A stretch of DNA of 64,000 nucleotides from the NCBI RefSeq assembly GCF_019166065.1, contig NZ_JAHTBN010000008.1, forward strand, positions 124,001-188,000. The letters are read 5' to 3'. This stretch comes from Candidimonas humi (GTDB lineage Bacteria > Pseudomonadota > Gammaproteobacteria > Burkholderiales > Burkholderiaceae_B). The notes under the pieces are model-generated. The model saw only the letters and a program-made list of their open reading frames with translations, was not told the DNA's origin and did not search any database. Of this stretch, positions 18,395 through 30,296 are shown piece after piece; within the stretch, counting starts at the first letter, position 1; every line of letters begins with the position of its first letter. A program made the translations under genes and the position numbers.

Positions 18395-18487
18395 TGGCGG
18401 AGACGGAGGGATTCGAACCCTCGATACGGGTATAAGCCGTATGCTCCCTTAGCAGGGGAGTACCTTCAACCTCTCGGCCACGTCTCC
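18395..18487 (-). tRNA. tRNA-Ser (anticodon GCU)
   Basis: 93 bases including an encoded CCA. The acceptor arms GGAGACG and CGTCTCC pair, the anticodon loop reads CTGCTAA with GCT in the centre, a long variable arm (ACGGCTTATACCCGT) marks it as serine type, and the T-arm contains GGTTCGAATC. Discriminator base is G, as for serine tRNAs. It reads AGC and AGU codons. It is followed by the terminator at 18350-18394 and is downstream of lysC in the same direction. Confidence 0.97.
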
Positions 18488-18643
18488 AAAAGAGTCAGCA
18501 ATTCTAACATGGAAATCCGGCGTTTCCGGCTGGCGCTAGCGGCATGTATGCCAACGGTGCAGGCCTGGAAGCCGGGGAAACCGGGGGGCGGCGCAAGCCG
18601 CGATACAGGTGCCGACACATGCGCCACGGCATCGATGCGTACG

Positions 18644-18670
18644 GAGGGTTCGAATCCCTCCGTCTCCGCC
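18644..18670 (+). pseudogene. Orphan 3' fragment of tRNA-Ser, inverted relative to the intact gene
   Basis: 27 bases identical to the T-arm and 3' acceptor strand of the adjacent tRNA-Ser, but on the opposite strand and without any upstream tRNA half (no GGAGACG 5' arm in the preceding 100 bases). tRNA 3' ends are common integrase attachment sites, so this may be a relic of an integration or of a broken duplicate gene. It lies 12 bases from the end of lysC. Confidence 0.75.
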
Positions 18671-18682
18671 CTGCGCAGCCGA

Positions 18683-19945
18683 TCAGGCCGCGCTCTTGTC
18701 CTGGTCCAGGCCGAACGCCTTGTGCAAGGCGCGCACGGCCAGCTCCATGTATTTGTCGCTGATGACCACCGAGGTCTTGATCTCGCTGGTGCTGATCATC
18801 TGGATGTTGATGCCCTCTTCCGACAGGGTGCGGAACATGAGGCTGGCCACGCCGACGTGGCTGCGCATGCCGATGCCGACGATGGACACCTTGCAGACCT
18901 TGTCGTCGGCCACGACCTCGGCCGCGCCCACGGCCTGGGCGACGTTGTCCTTCAGCAGATCGAGCGCGCGGACGAAATCGTTGCGGTTGACGGTGAAGGA
19001 GAAGTCGGTCGTGCCGCGCACCGACTGGTTCTGCACGATCATGTCGACGTCGATGTTGGCAGCGGCCACGGGGCCCAGGATCGAATAGGCCACGCCCGGG
19101 GTGTCCGGCACGGCCAACAAGGTGATTTTGGCTTCGTCGCGGCTGAACGCTATGCCCGAAACGACTGCGGCTTCCATTTTCTGGTCTTCCTCGAAAGTGA
19201 TTAACGTGCCCGAGGTCATTTCTTCCTCGAGCGGCATCATGGGGTCGGTCAGCGACGAGAGCACGCGCACGGGGACGCGATACTTGCCGGCGAACTCCAC
19301 GGAGCGGATCTGCAGGACCTTGGAGCCCAGCGAGGCCATTTCCAGCATTTCCTCGAAGGACACCACGGACATGCGGCGCGCCTCGGGCACCACCCGCGGA
19401 TCGGTGGTGTAGACGCCATCGACGTCGGTGTAGATCAGGCACTCGTCGGCCTGCAGGGCGGCGGCTACCGCGACGGCGGAGGTATCCGAACCGCCGCGGC
19501 CCAGCGTAGTGATGTTGCCCAGATCGTCGATGCCCTGGAAGCCCGTGACGATGACCACCCGGCCCAGGTCCAGCTCGGCGCGCAGCCGCTCGTCGTCGAT
19601 GGATTCGATGCGGGCCTTGGTATAGGCGGAATCCGTGCGCACGGGCACCTGCCATCCGGTGTAGCTGCGCGCGGCCACGCCTTGGGCCAGCAGGGCCATG
19701 GCCAGCAGCGCGCTGCTGGCCTGCTCGCCGGTCGAGGCCAGCATGTCGAGCTCGCGCCCGTCGGGCTGGGGCTGGATTTCCTTGGCCAGGCCGATCAGGC
19801 GATTGGTTTCGCCGGACATGGCCGAAGGCACGACCACGACCTGGTGGCCGGCCGCATGCCACTTGGCCACGCGTCGCGCCACGTTCTGGATGCGCTCTAC
19901 CGAGCCCATCGACGTGCCGCCGTATTTATGAACGATCAGGGACAT
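18683..19945 (-). CDS. lysC: Aspartate kinase
   Basis: 420 residues. KYGGTSMGS at the N-terminus and the VTGFQGID and GRGGSDTSAVAVAAAL segments are the amino-acid-kinase core; two ACT regulatory domains follow (about 265-415). It phosphorylates aspartate with ATP, the first step to lysine, threonine and methionine, and the ACT domains suggest feedback control. Single-gene, downstream of tilS, with tRNA-Ser after it. The small ribosome site GAGTGAAAG supports the start. Confidence 0.97.
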   Translation of the reverse strand: MSLIVHKYGGTSMGSVERIQNVARRVAKWHAAGHQVVVVPSAMSGETNRLIGLAKEIQPQPDGRELDMLASTGEQASSALLAMALLAQGVAARSYTGWQVPVRTDSAYTKARIESIDDERLRAELDLGRVVIVTGFQGIDDLGNITTLGRGGSDTSAVAVAAALQADECLIYTDVDGVYTTDPRVVPEARRMSVVSFEEMLEMASLGSKVLQIRSVEFAGKYRVPVRVLSSLTDPMMPLEEEMTSGTLITFEEDQKMEAAVVSGIAFSRDEAKITLLAVPDTPGVAYSILGPVAAANIDVDMIVQNQSVRGTTDFSFTVNRNDFVRALDLLKDNVAQAVGAAEVVADDKVCKVSIVGIGMRSHVGVASLMFRTLSEEGINIQMISTSEIKTSVVISDKYMELAVRALHKAFGLDQDKSAA

Positions 19946-20086
19946 CTTTCACTCTGTCTACGATATTTTGCCGGGCCTGCGCCCGCAAAAGACGAAAATG
20001 CCTGTGCCGGGCCACCGGTATGGGCGCCGATCGGACGCAACCGATAAGCGTGCACATCACGGCCCCGGCGGGCAAAGTTGACTATT

Positions 20087-21163
20087 TTAGCTGTTTTCGC
20101 CGGGTTCGGCGGCGGCCAGCATCACCCTGCCCCGCACACAGCGGATCCACACCTCGCCATGGCGCACGCGCATCTGCCTGTCGTGCCCCAGCGCATGCAG
20201 GCCGCGCAACTGGCGCATCCAGTCCCGCAGCCGTCCCTCGGTGGGCATGGCCAGGCCCCGGCTGGCCAGCCAGTAGCGCAGCACCATGGCCTGGCGCGGC
20301 TCGGACAGGCGGCGCCAGGCGGCCAGCGAAAAGCTGGCGCCGTCCGCCGCGGGTTCGAGGCCGGCGAGATCGTCGGCCGCCACTTCTTCCAGCACCTGTC
20401 GCGCCTCGGCGCTGAGCCGGGCGTGGCGCACGAGATTGGCGCGCCATGCAGGCCAGCGCGCGTCGAGCTCGGGCGCCAGGCGTTCGCGCACGGCGGCGCG
20501 GGTGTAGCGGTCGTCGGCATTGCTGGGGTCGTGCACGGGATGCCAGCCGCTGAGACGCCCGTACGCTTCGGCCTGCGCCAGGATTTCGGCGCGGTCGATA
20601 TCCAGCCAGGGCCGCAGGTAGCAGATGCCGTCGCGCCGGAAGTACGGCGCCATGGCTGCCAGGCCTTGCGGGCCGGTGCCGCGCAGCAGGCGCAGCATCA
20701 CGGTTTCGGCCTGGTCGCCGCGGTGATGGGCCAGCAAAATATGAACCACGCCGGTCTGCCGTGCCAGACTGGCGAATGCCCGGTAGCGTGCCTCGCGCGC
20801 CGCGGATTCCATGCCGTCGCCGCGCGTGACGTCGACCGCCACGCGCAGGCTGTGGCACGGCACATGCAGGCTCAGCGCCAGGTCGTGGACGTGGTCGCGC
20901 CAGCGGTCGGCCTGCGCCTGCAGGCCGTGATGGACATGGAAGAAATGCAGCGTCGTATCGTGGCGCGCCGCGTACAGGGCGGCATGCAGCGCCAGCATGG
21001 CGGAATCGGCGCCGCCGCTCAAGCCTACGGCCAGGGATCGGGGCGCAGCCGGCAAGCCGGCGATGCCGGCGGCCAGGGCCCGCAGCAACAGGGCCGAGCC
21101 CTGGAAACCCGGGACGGGCCCGGCAGCCGGACCTTCAGGCGCGGGTTTCCTGGAAGCGGCCAT
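20087..21163 (-). CDS. tilS: tRNA(Ile)-lysidine synthase
   Basis: 358 residues with the PP-loop SGGADS at 49-54, which binds ATP. A C-terminal TilS-specific region follows. The enzyme attaches lysine to C34 of tRNA-Ile(CAU), switching both charging and decoding from Met to Ile, and is essential. Its start overlaps the end of accA by 29 bp, so translation is probably coupled. The length is shorter than the E. coli enzyme, which carries an extra C-terminal domain. Confidence 0.95.
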   Translation of the reverse strand: MAASRKPAPEGPAAGPVPGFQGSALLLRALAAGIAGLPAAPRSLAVGLSGGADSAMLALHAALYAARHDTTLHFFHVHHGLQAQADRWRDHVHDLALSLHVPCHSLRVAVDVTRGDGMESAAREARYRAFASLARQTGVVHILLAHHRGDQAETVMLRLLRGTGPQGLAAMAPYFRRDGICYLRPWLDIDRAEILAQAEAYGRLSGWHPVHDPSNADDRYTRAAVRERLAPELDARWPAWRANLVRHARLSAEARQVLEEVAADDLAGLEPAADGASFSLAAWRRLSEPRQAMVLRYWLASRGLAMPTEGRLRDWMRQLRGLHALGHDRQMRVRHGEVWIRCVRGRVMLAAAEPGENS

Positions 21164-22100
21164 AGGACATCAGGCGCTGCAGGCGATGTTCGACGAGCTG
21201 TTCGTGCGACAGGCCCGAGACCTGGCGCAGGGAATCGGACAGCGCGCGGCTGAGCTGGCGCGCCATCATGACCGGGTCGCGGTGCGCGCCGCCCACGGGT
21301 TCGTTGACGATGCGGTCGATCAGGCCCAGTTCTTTGAGCCGCGGCGCGGTAATGGCCAGCGCCTCGGCGGCCACCGGCGCCTTGTCGGCGCTGCGCCACA
21401 GTATCGAGGCGCAGCCTTCGGGGGAAATGACGGCGTAGGTGGCGTATTGCAGCATCATGACCACGTCGCCCACGGCGATCGCCAGCGCGCCGCCCGAGCC
21501 GCCTTCGCCGATGATGGTGCTGATGATGGGCACGCGCAGCTCGGCCATGGCATAGAGATTGTGTCCTATGGCTTCGGACTGGCCGCGCTCTTCGGCGCCG
21601 ATGCCGGGATAGGCGCCCGGGGTATCGACGAAAGTGAACACGGGCAACTGGAATTTTTCCGCCAGGCGCATCAGGCGCAGCGCCTTGCGATAGCCCTCCG
21701 GGCGCGGCATGCCGAAGTTGCGCATGGCCCGCTCTTTGGTGTCGCGCCCTTTCTGGTGCCCTATCACCATGCATGCCGTGCCGTGGAAGCGCGCCATGCC
21801 GCCGACGATGGACTGGTCGTCGGCATACATGCGGTCGCCGTGCAACTCGTGGAAATCGGTGAAGATCTCGCGCACGTAGTCGAAGGTATAGGGGCGCTGC
21901 GGATGGCGCGCCACCAGCGCGGTCTGCCAGGGCGTGAGCTTGGCATAGATGCTCTTGGCCAGCGTCTGGCTCTTTTGCTGCAGGCGCCCCACTTCCTCGG
22001 AAATGTCGACCGCGGAATCGGTCTGGACGAAACGCAGTTGCTCGATCTTGTTTTCCAGCTCGGCCAGAGGTTGTTCGAATTCGAGGAAAGTATTACGCAT
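21135..22100 (-). CDS. accA: Acetyl-CoA carboxylase carboxyltransferase subunit alpha
   Basis: 321 residues, full length. The [19 protein letters not shown]-terminal helix and the crotonase-like core with [14 protein letters not shown] (oxyanion-hole region) identify it. With AccD it moves the carboxyl group from biotin to acetyl-CoA to give malonyl-CoA for fatty acid synthesis; accD is not in the window. The gene order cysS, glycosylase, accA, tilS, lysC is the usual Alcaligenaceae arrangement. Confidence 0.97.
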   Translation of the reverse strand: MRNTFLEFEQPLAELENKIEQLRFVQTDSAVDISEEVGRLQQKSQTLAKSIYAKLTPWQTALVARHPQRPYTFDYVREIFTDFHELHGDRMYADDQSIVGGMARFHGTACMVIGHQKGRDTKERAMRNFGMPRPEGYRKALRLMRLAEKFQLPVFTFVDTPGAYPGIGAEERGQSEAIGHNLYAMAELRVPIISTIIGEGGSGGALAIAVGDVVMMLQYATYAVISPEGCASILWRSADKAPVAAEALAITAPRLKELGLIDRIVNEPVGGAHRDPVMMARQLSRALSDSLRQVSGLSHEQLVEHRLQRLMSYGRFQETRA

Positions 22101-22136
22101 ATATGCTGTTGTCCGGAAGATTGGGGATGCCGCGGG

Positions 22137-22787
22137 TCATTCCCGAATGGCGGCCGCATCGAGGCTGCGCCACAGATACCATGTCGCGACGGTGCGCCAT
22201 GGCGCCCAGGCCTGCGCCACTTCGCGCGCCTCGAAGCGGGAGACCGGCTCGCCGCTGAAATAGTGTAGCGAAATTGCCTTGAGCAGGCCGGCATCGTCCA
22301 ATGGCAGCACATCGGGACGCTGCAGGTTGAAAATCAGGAACATCTCGGCTGTCCAGCGTCCGATGCCGCGGATGGCGCACAGTTCGGCGACCACGGCTTC
22401 GTCGTCCATGTCGGCCCAGGCGGCCGGACGGATCTTCTTCTCGGCGAAATGCCGCGCCAGGTCGTAGATGTATTCGGTCTTGCGCTTGGAAAGGCCGGCA
22501 TCGCGCAGCAACTGCGCCTCGGTCTGCAGCACGGCGGCCGGCGTGGGCCGGCGGCCGCAGTGTTCCAGCAGGCGGGCCCAGGTCGAGTCGGCGGCCTTGA
22601 CCGACACCTGCTGGCCGACCACGGCGCGGGCCAGGGTAATGAAGGGCGTGGCAGTGGGCAGCAGCCATTCGGAATTCAGGCCAGGGATCAGTTTCCTGAG
22701 TATGCGGTCGCGCTTCATCAGGTGAGCCGAAGCCTCGTCCCAGAATGTCGGCTTGTCGGCGGTTACGGCAGCGGAATGTATGGTCAT
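22137..22787 (-). CDS. DNA-3-methyladenine glycosylase II family (HhH-GPD)
   Basis: 216 residues. The helix-hairpin-helix plus Gly/Pro-rich loop (IRGIGRWTAEMFLIF, about 139-153) and the catalytic aspartate in LPLDDAGLLKAI are the HhH-GPD marks. It removes alkylated purines from DNA as the first step of base excision repair. It lacks the N-terminal domain of E. coli AlkA, matching the shorter bacterial type. The start lies 10 bp after the end of cysS in the same direction. Confidence 0.92.
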   Translation of the reverse strand: MTIHSAAVTADKPTFWDEASAHLMKRDRILRKLIPGLNSEWLLPTATPFITLARAVVGQQVSVKAADSTWARLLEHCGRRPTPAAVLQTEAQLLRDAGLSKRKTEYIYDLARHFAEKKIRPAAWADMDDEAVVAELCAIRGIGRWTAEMFLIFNLQRPDVLPLDDAGLLKAISLHYFSGEPVSRFEAREVAQAWAPWRTVATWYLWRSLDAAAIRE

Positions 22788-22797
22788 GCCGCGCCCC

Positions 22798-24255
<1,458 letters not shown>

Positions 24256-24417
24256 GCGCGCAGCCGGCCTCCGGGATGGATCGTGGCCCGGCTTCGCGGC
24301 GACGCGCCGGCCGCCAAGCCGGAAAGCCGCCCAGGCCGGAACCAAGGCTAAAATGGTGGTCGATAAGTATAGCAAGCGGCCAGAAAACAAGAATCCGGCC
24401 CGGCTGAAACAACCCCT

Positions 24418-25215
24418 TTGAAGATAGGTACGCAGTCCGTGTTTCTGTTCCGCTCAGTGTGCTGTTCCATGACCCTGCTGGTCGCCGGGCTTGCCGCCGT
24501 CGGGCCGGCATATGCCCAGGCCCCGGCGGCCGGGCTCCAGCCCAATGTGGACCTGAATGCCACCATGTCGGCCTCGGGCCAGGGCGCCGCGCAGGGCATG
24601 GCCCCCGGCAGCGCGCACACCGTACACCTGAACGTGCCGGCCGGCACCACCAGTTCCGACCTGTTCGGCGAATCCCACAAGCCCGACGGCGGCTGGCAGG
24701 CACTGGCCCACATACTGCAGGCGCTGACACCCAGCGTCAACACCGAGTTGCCCCTTACCCCTTCGCAAATCACCGACCGCATCAATACCATGCTGAACCA
24801 GGGCAAGGCGGCCGCGGCCCTGGACGTCATCCAGAAGCGCATCGCCCAGGAACAGGCCGAGGGCGGGCTGGGCACGGACGTGCAGCTCATGTTCCTGCAC
24901 GCGCGGGCGCTGTCGGCGCTCGGCCGGCACAACGAAGCCATCGAGCTGTACCGCCACATGACGGTGCAGTACCCCGAACTCCCCGAACCGTGGAACAACC
25001 TGGCCGCCGAATACCTGCGCCAGGGCAAGCTGGAAATGGCCCGCGACGCGCTGCAGATGGCGCTCACCGCCGATCCCGGCTACACCACGGCCACCGCCAA
25101 CCTGGGCCAGGTACAGCTCATGCTCGCGCAGCAGTCCTTCGACCGGGCGGCCAGGCAAGGCGACGGCGCGGCGCGCGCCAGGGCCCGGGAAACCCAGGCC
25201 GTAATACAGAAATAA
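24418..25215 (+). CDS. Secreted tetratricopeptide-repeat protein
   Basis: 265 residues from a TTG start; GTG at 24439 and ATG at 24469 are in-frame alternatives that keep the signal peptide (cleavage near PAYAQA, residue 35). Residues about 120-255 contain at least three degenerate TPR units, for example [42 protein letters not shown] and the next repeat. It is periplasmic or surface associated and probably mediates protein contacts. No specific function is recognisable. It lies upstream of a cyclophilin gene, 53 bp apart. Confidence 0.85.
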   Translation: MKIGTQSVFLFRSVCCSMTLLVAGLAAVGPAYAQAPAAGLQPNVDLNATMSASGQGAAQGMAPGSAHTVHLNVPAGTTSSDLFGESHKPDGGWQALAHILQALTPSVNTELPLTPSQITDRINTMLNQGKAAAALDVIQKRIAQEQAEGGLGTDVQLMFLHARALSALGRHNEAIELYRHMTVQYPELPEPWNNLAAEYLRQGKLEMARDALQMALTADPGYTTATANLGQVQLMLAQQSFDRAARQGDGAARARARETQAVIQK

Positions 25216-25268
25216 CCTCTTCCACCGGCCGGGCGCGCCCGGCCTCAACAATCCGAGCCAGCATCATC

Positions 25269-25919
25269 ATGCGTTTCTTCCGCTATCTGCGCCGTCTTCT
25301 GGAATTTCCGGCGCGGCATGCCTTCCTGGCCTGCACGGCCGCTCTCGCTCTGGCTACGGCCGGCGCCGCACAGGCGGCCCCTTCAACCACCCACCAAGGA
25401 AAACCCGCAATGAGCACATCCCCCAAAGTCAAGCTGCATACCAATATGGGCGATATCGTCATCGCGCTGGACGCCGAAAAAGCGCCCAAGACGGTCGAAA
25501 ACTTCCTCTCCTATGTCAATGAAGGGTTCTACGACGGCACGATCTTCCACCGCGTCATCAACAACTTCATGATCCAGGGCGGCGGCTTCGAGCCCGGCAT
25601 GAAGCAAAAACCCACCCACGCGCCGATCGACAACGAGGCCAACAACGGGCTGAAAAACGACCGTTACACGGTTGCCATGGCGCGCACCGCCGACCCGCAC
25701 TCCGCCACCGCGCAATTCTTCATCAACGTGGCCGACAACGACTTCCTGAACTTCACCTCGCCCACCCCCAACGGCTGGGGCTATGCCGTATTCGGCAAAG
25801 TGGTCGAAGGCACCGATGTGGTCGACCGCATCAAGGCCGTCAAGACCGGCAACAAGGGCTTTCACCAAGACGTGCCCGTCGAGGACGTGGTGATCGAGAA
25901 AGCCAGCGTCGTCGAATAA
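25269..25919 (+). CDS. Peptidyl-prolyl cis-trans isomerase, cyclophilin type, with leader
   Basis: 216 residues from the first ATG, starting with a plausible signal peptide ([28 protein letters not shown], residues 9-36). An internal in-frame ATG at 25410 has AAGGAAAA at good distance and begins [14 protein letters not shown], exactly where cytoplasmic PpiB proteins begin. The catalytic core ([30 protein letters not shown]) catalyses proline isomerisation during folding. Two products, periplasmic and cytoplasmic, could come from one gene. The other reading is a leader fused to a PpiB body by deletion of an intervening ppiA. Confidence 0.9.
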   Translation: MRFFRYLRRLLEFPARHAFLACTAALALATAGAAQAAPSTTHQGKPAMSTSPKVKLHTNMGDIVIALDAEKAPKTVENFLSYVNEGFYDGTIFHRVINNFMIQGGGFEPGMKQKPTHAPIDNEANNGLKNDRYTVAMARTADPHSATAQFFINVADNDFLNFTSPTPNGWGYAVFGKVVEGTDVVDRIKAVKTGNKGFHQDVPVEDVVIEKASVVE

Positions 25920-25936
25920 GCGTCCTCGTACACGAC

Positions 25937-26722
25937 TTGGACAAAATCCGGATACCGGGCCGCATCTGGCTGGCCTCGGACATCCACCTGGGGCCGGACG
26001 TGCCGGCCACCTGCGCGGCCTTCCTGGAATTCCTCGACCGGGCGCGCGGCCAGGCCGACGCGCTGCTGCTGTGCGGCGATATCTTCGATGCCTGGATCGG
26101 CGACGATCTGGCGGTACTGGAACCCGCCGACTGGCTCGCCCCCGTCCTGCAGCGCCTGCGCGAACTGGGGCGGCACATGCCGCTGTGGCTGGGACGCGGC
26201 AATCGCGATTTCCTGATGGGCCGCATCCTGGCCGAACACCTGGGCGCGCGCCTGCTGCCCGATGTAGTGTGCCTGGCCGCCGACTGCGGCGAACTGCTGC
26301 TGTCGCACGGCGACGAATACTGCATCGAAGACCGCGCCTACCAGCGTTTCCGGCGCATCGTGCGCAACCCCACGGTGCAGCGCCTGTTCCTGGGCCTGGG
26401 CCGCGGCACACGCCGCACCATCGCGCGCTGGGCCAGGGCCCGCAGCATGTCGGCCAACCGCAGCAAGAGCAGCCGCATCATGGACGTCAGCCCGCAAGCC
26501 GTGGCGCAGGCCTACAGGCGCAGCGGCGTGGATCTCATGGTGCACGGCCACACGCACCGCCCGGCCGTGCATCGCCTGGAAGTCGACGCGCGCCCCCGGA
26601 CCCGCATCGTGCTGCCCGACTGGGATTGCGACCATGCCGAGCCGCCGCGCGGCGGCTGGCTGGTCATCGACCGCGACGGACCCAGTTTGTACGGCCTGTC
26701 GGGCGAACCCATGGCCGCCTGA
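25937..26722 (+). CDS. lpxH: UDP-2,3-diacylglucosamine diphosphatase
   Basis: 261 residues from a TTG start, with no better start visible upstream. The metallophosphatase blocks ASDIHLG, LCGDIFDAWIG, RGNRDFLMG, SHGDEYC and HGHTHRP identify LpxH. It removes UMP from UDP-2,3-diacylglucosamine to form lipid X in lipid A synthesis at the inner membrane face. It follows the cyclophilin by 17 bp, an order kept in related genomes. Convergent with uppP. Confidence 0.95.
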   Translation: MDKIRIPGRIWLASDIHLGPDVPATCAAFLEFLDRARGQADALLLCGDIFDAWIGDDLAVLEPADWLAPVLQRLRELGRHMPLWLGRGNRDFLMGRILAEHLGARLLPDVVCLAADCGELLLSHGDEYCIEDRAYQRFRRIVRNPTVQRLFLGLGRGTRRTIARWARARSMSANRSKSSRIMDVSPQAVAQAYRRSGVDLMVHGHTHRPAVHRLEVDARPRTRIVLPDWDCDHAEPPRGGWLVIDRDGPSLYGLSGEPMAA

Positions 26723-26777
26723 GCGCCGCTGCCTTACGCAGTTCGGGATTCCAAAGAGGACCGGGCGCCAATCGGTA

Positions 26778-27638
26778 TCAGCCGCCCAGGGCCAGCCAGC
26801 CCCACACCACCAGCCCCAGGGCGATGCGATACCAGGCGAACACCCTGTAGGTGTGCCCTGCCACGAAGCGCAGCACGGCCCGCACCACCACCAGCGCGCT
26901 GGCGAAGGCGGCGACGAAGCCTATGGCGATGGCCGTGGCCTCTTCGCCCGTCAGGGCCGCGCCGTGGCGGTACAGGTCGTAGGCGCTGGCCGCCAGCATG
27001 GTGGGCATCGCCAGGTAAAACGAAAACTCGGTGGCCGTCGAGCGCTGGATGCCGGCCAGCATGCCGCCGATGATCGTGGACCCCGAACGCGAAGTGCCCG
27101 GCACCATGGCCAGGCATTGCGCGCAGCCCACGGCCAGCGCCTGCTTCCAGGTGATGGACTCCAGCGTGCGGGCCGTGGCGTGGGCGTCCGCAGCGCTCTC
27201 GTCGGCCACACCCGCACGCTTGGAAAAATGCGGCTTGCGTTCAACCCAGAGCATGATCAGGCCGCCCAGGATCAGCGTCACCACGAATACGCCGGGGTGA
27301 TGGAACAGCGCCTTGATGTACTTGATCGCCAGCGCGCCCACGACGGCCGCGGGCAGGAAGGCGACGATCAGGTTGCGGGTGAACGCCAGCTCGCTGCGCA
27401 CGCCGCTGAAAGTGCCGCCGATGAGCCGCGCCAGGCGTGCGCGAAACACCCACATTACCGCCAGGATCGAGCCCAGCTGGATCACCACCTCGAAGACCTT
27501 GGAGGCTCCGGAGGAAAAACCGATCCAGTCGCCCACCAGCAGCAGGTGGGCGGTGCTGGACACGGGAATGAACTCGGTAAAGCCTTCGATCAAGCCCAGG
27601 AACAGGGCTTTCAGCAGGTACAGGGTGTGTTCGCTCAT
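26778..27638 (-). CDS. uppP: Undecaprenyl-diphosphatase
   Basis: 286 residues of membrane protein with multiple hydrophobic segments. EGFTEFIPVSSTAHLLL near the N-terminus and PGTSRSGSTI in the second half are the two BacA/UppP catalytic motifs. It recycles undecaprenyl pyrophosphate to the lipid carrier phosphate for peptidoglycan and O-antigen synthesis, and overexpression gives bacitracin resistance. It is in the same direction as the TerC-family gene upstream. Confidence 0.96.
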   Translation of the reverse strand: MSEHTLYLLKALFLGLIEGFTEFIPVSSTAHLLLVGDWIGFSSGASKVFEVVIQLGSILAVMWVFRARLARLIGGTFSGVRSELAFTRNLIVAFLPAAVVGALAIKYIKALFHHPGVFVVTLILGGLIMLWVERKPHFSKRAGVADESAADAHATARTLESITWKQALAVGCAQCLAMVPGTSRSGSTIIGGMLAGIQRSTATEFSFYLAMPTMLAASAYDLYRHGAALTGEEATAIAIGFVAAFASALVVVRAVLRFVAGHTYRVFAWYRIALGLVVWGWLALGG

Positions 27639-27726
27639 GCGGGTCTGGATCCTCGTGTGGAGCTGGAAAAACGGTGCGTGTCGAAGAGGCAGCTCGGAGA
27701 GCCGGTTCGTGTTGCGGGAAACGGCC

Positions 27727-29307
27727 TCAGCCGGAGCCTGTCGCCGCCTCTTCCTCGCCGGGCGAGCGCCAGTGGCGCTCTACCAGCACGCTGGCAATGC
27801 GCCGGCCGTCCAGGCGCTGCACCTCGAAACGGATATCGGCATAGGGACGTTCCAGCACGCAGCTGTCGCCGGGCTTGGGCAGGTGGCCGAAGCGCTCGAG
27901 CAGGTAGCCGGCCAGGGTCGAATATCCCTCTTCGTCGTCGATCAGGCCGTCGACGTCCAGCACTTGTTCCAGATGATGCAGGTCCGCCGCACCGTCGACG
28001 CGCCAACGGTCCGGGCCTTCCGGCGCTATATCGGGCACCTCGTCCTCGTCCGGAAATTCGCCGGCAATCGCCTCGAACACGTCGATAGGCGTGACCAGGC
28101 CCAGTATCTCGCCGAATTCATCGGCCACCAGCACCAGTTGGCCGCGCGAGCGCTTGAGCGTTTCCATCAGGCTCAGCACCCCTACGGACTCGAGCACGAC
28201 GACGGGTTCGCGCAACTGCGCCATGCGAATATGGCCGTGCGTGATCAGGTCGGCGATCATTTCCTTGGCGCGGCCTATGCCCACCACCTCGTCGAGCGAA
28301 CCGCGGCACACCGGGAAGAAGCTGTGCGGCGTCTTGGCGATCTGCTGGCGCTGGACCAGCGGATCATCATCCAGGTCTATCCACGACACCTCGGTGCGCG
28401 GCGTCATGATGGAATGGATGGAACGCTCGGCCAGGGTCAGCACGCCGCTGACCATATTGCGCTCTTCGGCATTGAATGCCTGCATGGGCACTTCGGGCTC
28501 GGCCGCCCGCAGTTCCGGGGCCTCGAGCGGGCGCTTGCCCAGCATGCGCAGCACGCCCTCGGCGGTGCGCTCGCGCAGCGGCCGCCCGGCCTCCCGGCGG
28601 CGCAGGTTGCGGCGCGCCAACTGGTTCAGGGCCTCGATCATCACCGAGAAGCCGATGGCGGCATAGATATAGCCCTTGGGCACCGGGAAGCCGAAACCCT
28701 CGGCCAGCAGCGAAAAGCCGATGGTCAGCAGGAAGCCCAGGCACAACACCACCACCGTCGGATGCCGATTGACGAAACGCGCCAGGGGCTTGGAGGCCAC
28801 CAGCATGATGCCCATGGCGATGACGACCGCCAGCATCATGATGGCCAGGTGATCCACCATGCCCACGGCGGTGACGACGGCGTCTATGGAGAAGACCGCG
28901 TCCAGCACCACGATCTGGGTGACGATGACCCAGAAGCCCGCATGCATGCGCTCGCCGGAGGCATGCGCCGTGGTGCCCTCGATGCGTTCGTGCAGCTCTA
29001 CCGTGCCCTTGAACAGCAGGAAAAAGCCGCCCAGTATCAGTATCAGGTCGCGTCCCGAAAACGACAGCGGCCCCAGGTCGAACAGCGGCGTGGTCAGCCT
29101 GATCAGCCACGACATCACCGACAACAGCACCAGCCGCATGAGCAGCGCCAGCAGCAGGCCGGTCACCCGCGCGCGATCGCGCAGCGCCGGCGGCAGCTTG
29201 TCCACCAGTATGGCGATGAACAGCAGGTTGTCTATGCCGAGAACGATTTCCAGCACGACCAGGGTCAGCAGGCCGACCCAGGAGGCAGGACTGAAGATCC
29301 ATTCCAT
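27727..29307 (-). CDS. TerC-family membrane protein with CBS and CorC/HlyC domains
   Basis: 526 residues from the ATG with GAGG seven bases upstream. The N-terminal part (1-240) has about seven membrane segments with the TerC motif [13 protein letters not shown] and [14 protein letters not shown]. Then come a paired CBS region (about 300-430, with [18 protein letters not shown]) and a C-terminal CorC/HlyC transporter-associated domain (430-520). The architecture equals E. coli YoaE/YegH. TerC members have been linked to manganese export and metal homeostasis, and the role of this subgroup is not settled. Confidence 0.93.
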   Translation of the reverse strand: MEWIFSPASWVGLLTLVVLEIVLGIDNLLFIAILVDKLPPALRDRARVTGLLLALLMRLVLLSVMSWLIRLTTPLFDLGPLSFSGRDLILILGGFFLLFKGTVELHERIEGTTAHASGERMHAGFWVIVTQIVVLDAVFSIDAVVTAVGMVDHLAIMMLAVVIAMGIMLVASKPLARFVNRHPTVVVLCLGFLLTIGFSLLAEGFGFPVPKGYIYAAIGFSVMIEALNQLARRNLRRREAGRPLRERTAEGVLRMLGKRPLEAPELRAAEPEVPMQAFNAEERNMVSGVLTLAERSIHSIMTPRTEVSWIDLDDDPLVQRQQIAKTPHSFFPVCRGSLDEVVGIGRAKEMIADLITHGHIRMAQLREPVVVLESVGVLSLMETLKRSRGQLVLVADEFGEILGLVTPIDVFEAIAGEFPDEDEVPDIAPEGPDRWRVDGAADLHHLEQVLDVDGLIDDEEGYSTLAGYLLERFGHLPKPGDSCVLERPYADIRFEVQRLDGRRIASVLVERHWRSPGEEEAATGSG

Positions 29308-29406
29308 CAACAGACCTCGCGGTTGATGCGCCGCCTTGTCATCGGGCCGCCGGCCGCCGCAAACCTGCCGCGCAGGCGCGGCCGCGAACTTGTGCCATGG
29401 CCGGCC

Positions 29407-30192
29407 TCAGCCCTGCAGGTACGCCAGCATCTGGGGAAAGATCTTGGGCGTGGCGGCAAGCACATTGCCGCTCTGCATCCAGCCTTGCTCGCCCTCGAAA
29501 TCGCCCAGCAGGCCGCCGGCCTCGAGAACCAGCAGGCTGCCGGCCGCCATGTCCCAGGGCTTGAGGCGGGCGCCGCAGAACCCGTCCAGGCGCCCGCAGG
29601 CCACATAGGCGAGGTCGAGCACGGTGGACCCGATGCGGCGTGCACTGGCGCATTCGGACAGCAGCTTGCCGTAGCGCGAGGCGGGCACTGCGGGCCCGGC
29701 CGAACCCGGCACGTGCGTCCCCACCAGCGCGTCGTAATAGCGGGTCTGCCCCGACACGCGCACCCGGCGGTCGTTGAGGAACGCCCCGCCGCCGCGGCTG
29801 GCGGTGAAGAGCTCGTTGCGCGCGGGGTCGTAGATGACTGCCTGGGTGATCTGGCCGCGATGGGACAGCGCGATGGACACCGCGTAGATGGGGAAGCCGT
29901 GAATGAAGTTGGTAGTGCCGTCCAGGGGATCGATGATCCACTGGAATTCGGGGCGGTCGCCCGCGCCGGGCGCCGGGGTATCGCCGGACTCTTCGGCGAG
30001 GAAACTATGCTCCGGGTAGGCGGTGCGCAGCACCTCTATGATCGCCTCTTCGGCGGCCTGGTCCACTTCCGTGACATAATCCTTGGGCCCCTTGCGCGCC
30101 ACTTGCAGGCGCTCCAGGTCGAGGCTGGCACGGTTTATGATCGTGCCGGCACGGCGCGCCGCCTTGATGGCGGTATTGAGCATCGGGTGCAT
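29407..30192 (-). CDS. suhB: Inositol-1-monophosphatase family protein
   Basis: 261 residues. The metal site motifs EESG (67-70) and WIIDPLDGTTNFIHG, and the later WDMAAGSLLVLEAGG, are all present. SuhB dephosphorylates inositol monophosphate and, in enterobacteria, also binds NusA/NusG in rRNA antitermination. It is divergent from trmJ, as in many beta- and gamma-proteobacteria. Confidence 0.94.
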   Translation of the reverse strand: MHPMLNTAIKAARRAGTIINRASLDLERLQVARKGPKDYVTEVDQAAEEAIIEVLRTAYPEHSFLAEESGDTPAPGAGDRPEFQWIIDPLDGTTNFIHGFPIYAVSIALSHRGQITQAVIYDPARNELFTASRGGGAFLNDRRVRVSGQTRYYDALVGTHVPGSAGPAVPASRYGKLLSECASARRIGSTVLDLAYVACGRLDGFCGARLKPWDMAAGSLLVLEAGGLLGDFEGEQGWMQSGNVLAATPKIFPQMLAYLQG

Positions 30193-30296
30193 AAAATTCC
30201 GTAATTGACTATAAAACGCAGGCGCTGCAGGGCGTCTTGCGGCCCGGCATCATGCCGCAGCCGCAGGCCCGCGCCCGCCTGGACTTGGTATTTTAA

